A stretch of 7,110 nt of DNA. Source: CAYSPU01 sp964432995. GTDB lineage: Bacteria; Verrucomicrobiota; Verrucomicrobiia; Limisphaerales; JAHDYP01. Every line of letters begins with the position of its first letter. Positions within the stretch are counted from its first letter, which is position 1. The stretch covers positions 1 through 7,110 of the forward strand of contig CAYSPU010000285.1 of NCBI GenBank assembly GCA_964432995.1, read 5' to 3'. The position numbers were made by a program, and so were the translations under genes. The notes under the pieces are model-generated. The model saw only the letters and a program-made list of their open reading frames with translations, searched no databases and was not told where the DNA came from. This document shows positions 5,046 to 7,110 of this stretch, piece after piece.

Positions 5046-6043
5046 CCCACCGCCTCCTCCACGCGGATCCGCGCGTCAGCCGGCATCCCCGGCTTCAACT
5101 CCTGGTGCGGATTCGCCAACTCCACCTTGATCCGATACACCAGCTTCACTCGCTCCGCTTGCGTCTGCACGTTCTTGGGCGTGAACTCCGCCTGCGCCGA
5201 GAGGAACGTCACCCGCCCCTCGTAGACCTTGCCCGGATAGGTGTCCGTGGTCACCTCGACCCGTTGCCCGATCTTCACCCGTCCCAGGTCGGTCTCGTGG
5301 ATGTACGCTCGCAGCCACGGATGCTCGAGGTCGCCCACGGTCACCACCGGTGTCCCCGGCGACGCGTATTCGCCCGGCTCCAGGTGCTTCGCCAACACCA
5401 AACCCGCAAAGGGCGCGCTCAGGGTCGCAAAGCCCAGTCGCGTCCGGGCCAAACCCAGCGCCTCCCGCGCCTGCTCCACCCGCGCCTCGGCCTGCTCGAT
5501 CTCCTCGTCCCGCGGCCCTTTCCGCACCAGCGCCAGGCGTTCTTCCGCCTCTCGCACCCGGGCCGCGCTCACCCGCGCGGTCGCCTCCGCCAGCTCATAC
5601 TCGCGGACGGTGGCCACCGCCTGTTGCCGCAACGTCTTCTGGCGCTCAAGATCCAGATCGGCCCGATGCGCCTCCGCGCGGGCCGAGGCCAACACCGCTT
5701 CCGCCTGGGCGATCTCCTCGGGACGCGATCCGGCCCGCAACTCGGCCAGGACCGCTTTGGCGGCGCGCAGTTCCGCCTCGCGCAGCGCCACCTCGCGCTC
5801 GAGATCCACGGTCTCGAGACGTGCCACGACCTGGCCCGCCTGCACCGGTTGGCCCTCGTCGACCTCGCGCGTGGCCACCCGGCCGGCGATCTGGAAGCCA
5901 AGCTCCGCGTCCGTGATCTCGATGTTGCCGGAAATCAACAGTTGGCCTGCAACGGAGTTCCCGGCTGGCAGATAGTGCCGCAGGCCAAAATACCCGGCGG
6001 CCAACACCACGCATACCAACAAGAGCCGAACCGTCGTTTTCAT
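5039..6043 (-). CDS. ybhG: HlyD-family membrane fusion protein, YbhG-like (334 aa)
   Basis: Periplasmic adaptor anchored in the inner membrane, expected to link the ABC-2 exporter to an outer-membrane channel. The N-terminus has one hydrophobic anchor (about residues 5-21). The first lipoyl half is near 50-77 (GRVATREVDEGQPVQAGQ), and a long Ala/Glu/Arg-rich coiled-coil hairpin spans about 80-200. The second lipoyl half is near 208-239 (LSAPFAGLVLAKHLEPGE), and a beta-barrel part with AEFTPK at 285-290 follows. Two related coiled-coil segments, RPEEIAQAEA near 107 and RDEEIEQAEA near 178, are typical of YbhG, as is AEFTPK. Length matches E. coli YbhG (about 332 aa). Cys11 is not in a proper lipobox (Val precedes it), so a lipoprotein is unlikely. 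The ATG overlaps the repressor stop as ATGA (6043-6040), so the two genes are coupled. Its stop codon lies inside a heptamer array. Confidence 0.92.
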   Translation of the reverse strand: MKTTVRLLLVCVVLAAGYFGLRHYLPAGNSVAGQLLISGNIEITDAELGFQIAGRVATREVDEGQPVQAGQVVARLETVDLEREVALREAELRAAKAVLAELRAGSRPEEIAQAEAVLASARAEAHRADLDLERQKTLRQQAVATVREYELAEATARVSAARVREAEERLALVRKGPRDEEIEQAEARVEQAREALGLARTRLGFATLSAPFAGLVLAKHLEPGEYASPGTPVVTVGDLEHPWLRAYIHETDLGRVKIGQRVEVTTDTYPGKVYEGRVTFLSAQAEFTPKNVQTQAERVKLVYRIKVELANPHQELKPGMPADARIRVEEAVGK

Positions 6044-6762
6044 GGGGAGATGATCTCCGCTGGACCTGGCGGGATGGACAGACCTCGCAACGCGCGGGCG
6101 GCGCGGCGTCCGCCGCTGCCGTCTCGCCGAACCCGACGGCGGCCCGCGGGCGTGAGCAAGCCCTCGAGCGTCACCGTCAGGATCGTCTCGAACATCTGCC
6201 GCGGCGACCAGTTCCGCCGCAGCATCACCTCCGGGGTGATGAGCGTCTGAATCGGCGCCAGCAGGATCTCCAGGATCAGGTCGTCCGGCAGATCGCCCCG
6301 CAGCAGCCCCTGGCGTCGACCTTCCTCGAGCAGGCGTCCGAACTGCCGCGGGATGGCCTGCCGACGGAACCGATCCACTTTGGCGAAGACCTCCGGGGCG
6401 TCCCGGCGCACGTCCTGCAGGAACACCGTTTGGATTTCTCCCAGGCGGCTCGACACATAGGCCAGGGCGGACTGCAGGCGCGCAGCCACGTCGCCGGACC
6501 CGCTGCCGGTGATGGCGGTCAAGTCGTGCTCGATCCGCGCCAGGCGGGCGTCGATGACGGCGTCGAGGAGTTCGCGCTTGCCGGGGAAGTGCTGGTAGAG
6601 GGTCTTCTTGCTCATGCCCAACTCGGCCGCGAGCTCGTCCATCGTCAGCGCCCGGAACCCGCGCTGGAGGAACTGGGCCTCGGCGGCCTCAAGAATCCGG
6701 TGGCGGGCGCCCGCCGCGGGGGCGGGGAGCGGGGGGTGCGCGGTGGTGGTGATGGCGGTCAT
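6040..6762 (-). CDS. TetR-family transcriptional repressor (240 aa)
   Basis: DNA-binding regulator, probably of its own operon. The N-terminal TetR domain is clear: the helix near residues 20-38 (ILEAAEAQFLQRGF) is followed by the helix-turn-helix TMDELAAELGMSKKTLYQHF at 40-59 and GKRELL. The ligand-binding domain (about 70-205) is not diagnostic of an effector. The last 30 or so residues (RRRVRRDGSGGRRAARAL and on) form an arginine-rich tail longer than most TetR proteins carry. I chose the ATG at 6762 because the TetR fold starts soon after it and a promoter and palindrome lie just upstream. The in-frame ATG at 6930 would place that promoter inside the gene. No Shine-Dalgarno precedes 6762. 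In E. coli a TetR-type gene (cecR, formerly ybiH) holds the same position, but this helix-turn-helix is not specially close to CecR as I recall it, so I give no symbol. Confidence 0.9.
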   Translation of the reverse strand: MTAITTTAHPPLPAPAAGARHRILEAAEAQFLQRGFRALTMDELAAELGMSKKTLYQHFPGKRELLDAVIDARLARIEHDLTAITGSGSGDVAARLQSALAYVSSRLGEIQTVFLQDVRRDAPEVFAKVDRFRRQAIPRQFGRLLEEGRRQGLLRGDLPDDLILEILLAPIQTLITPEVMLRRNWSPRQMFETILTVTLEGLLTPAGRRRVRRDGSGGRRAARALRGLSIPPGPAEIISP

Positions 6763-6763
6763 G

Positions 6764-6806
6764 TTACTGTGGAAACCCGATTCGTATTTCCGGTTTCCAC
6801 CAGTAA
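6764..6806. promoter_or_regulatory. Candidate operator: 43-bp palindrome next to the tetR start
   Basis: The left arm TTACTGTGGAAACC (6764-6777) and right arm GGTTTCCACCAGTAA (6792-6806) are reverse complements except for one extra base in the right arm. The spacer is 14 bp. The palindrome covers the likely -10 region and ends 2 bp before the repressor ATG, the usual place for a TetR autorepression site. The arms are longer and further apart than a single simple TetR operator, so two dimers may bind. Alternatively it could act as an RNA hairpin covering the start codon. Confidence 0.7.
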
Positions 6807-6828
6807 AGCAGCCCCGGACCGCTGTCAA
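6802..6828 (-). promoter_or_regulatory. Sigma-70-like promoter of the operon
   Basis: On the minus strand a perfect -35 TTGACA (6828-6823) is followed after 15 bp by TTTACT (6807-6802, 4 of 6 matches to TATAAT). At the standard 17-bp spacing the hexamer is TACTGG, which is weak. The start would fall roughly 30 nt upstream of the tetR ATG. The -10 lies in the right arm of the palindrome, so a bound repressor would block it. Confidence 0.55.
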
Positions 6829-7005
6829 GCCCGATGCGGGGTCCCCAATCCGCGCCGGAGCCGACAGAGCGCCCGTCCGCAGGGGCGGAAACCGTGCGCC
6901 GCGCAGGGACGCCCGAACCGCCAGCGCCATTTATGCGAGGATCCGCGCGGCGCCGCTCATGCCGCGGCGCAGCAACGCTCGACTGGTTTCCCCGGCCGCA
7001 CTCGC

Positions 7006-7095
7006 TTTGCGGTCCTTGGTGGCCTTCTGTAAACAACAAGGAATCTGGCGCACCTTTCGGTCCGGATTCAACAGAAGCTCGCAGAGAACCGCAAA
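7006..7095. repeat. Imperfect inverted repeat of CTTTGCG type
   Basis: A 28-bp plus-strand segment (7006-7033, starting TTTGCGGTCCTTGGTG) matches the reverse complement of 7068-7095 (starting TTTGCGGTTCTCTGCG) at 20 of 28 positions, with 34 bp between. Both end in CTTCTGT. The words belong to the CTTTGCG intergenic repeat type I associate with Verrucomicrobiota. Function unknown. Confidence 0.55.
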
Positions 7096-7110
7096 GGCAT
7101 GTCTCCCCCC

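Larger units (their letters stand above)
6763..7110. other. Gene-free region upstream of the operon
   Basis: Apart from the promoter and operator (6764-6828) and the inverted repeat at 7006-7095, I see no gene. The minus-strand frames open here (starts at 6930 and 7039) have no recognisable content. A GC hairpin, GCGCCGC paired with GCGGCGC around a 7-nt loop near 6951-6971, has no T-run and no clear role. Confidence 0.5.

Noticed and set aside
6046..6058. GGAGAT-G-ATCTCC palindrome just before the hlyD ATG
   Set aside because: It lies in the last codons of tetR, is short (6 bp per arm), and has no second copy; chance is likely, though it could mask a GGAG ribosome site.
6763..6930. Longer TetR start at 6930 adding 56 residues
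   Set aside because: The extra residues are low-complexity and would place the TTGACA promoter and palindrome inside the coding sequence.

Overview
The window is GC-rich DNA holding one six-gene operon on the minus strand, read from about 6830 down to 388. No rRNA, tRNA, CRISPR array or transposase gene is visible. The best guess for the host is a member of the Verrucomicrobiota. That inference comes from the intergenic DNA: 7-bp-period arrays based on GTTGRRC, GAATGMA and GGTTCAG, and CTTTGCG-type repeats, which I remember as typical of noncoding DNA in that phylum. I could not check this against a database.

Layout from the operon's 5' end (right) to its 3' end (left): 6763-7110 is a gene-free leader with a CTTTGCG-type inverted repeat at its outer edge and a promoter plus palindromic operator next to the first gene. 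Then come a TetR-family repressor (6762-6040), an HlyD/YbhG-type membrane fusion protein (6043-5039), a 483-bp repeat-filled gap (4556-5038), two separate ABC ATPases (4555-3608 and 3611-2655), and two ABC-2 permeases of 376 aa each (2658-1528 and 1518-388). A second repeat-bearing gene-free stretch (106-387) follows. The left edge may hold the first 35 codons of another minus-strand gene.

Gene order and protein type match the E. coli cecR-ybhG-ybhF-ybhS-ybhR locus. The difference is that the double ATPase YbhF, one polypeptide in E. coli, is here two genes overlapping by 4 bp in what would be the interdomain linker. The expected machine is an inner-membrane exporter: the ATPases form the motor, the two permeases form the channel, and the HlyD protein bridges the periplasm toward an outer-membrane partner that is not encoded here. 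The TetR protein probably represses its own promoter and so the operon. The substrate cannot be read from sequence; drug and cation efflux have been reported for the E. coli system.

The least ordinary material is in the gaps. One is an inverted pair of 27-bp REP-like elements, each with GTAG at the 5' foot of a perfect 9-bp hairpin, whose stem differences are all compensatory. The others are several different heptamer arrays sitting just after gene stop codons, two of them folded into inverted repeats. A strong candidate autoregulatory operator is also present.
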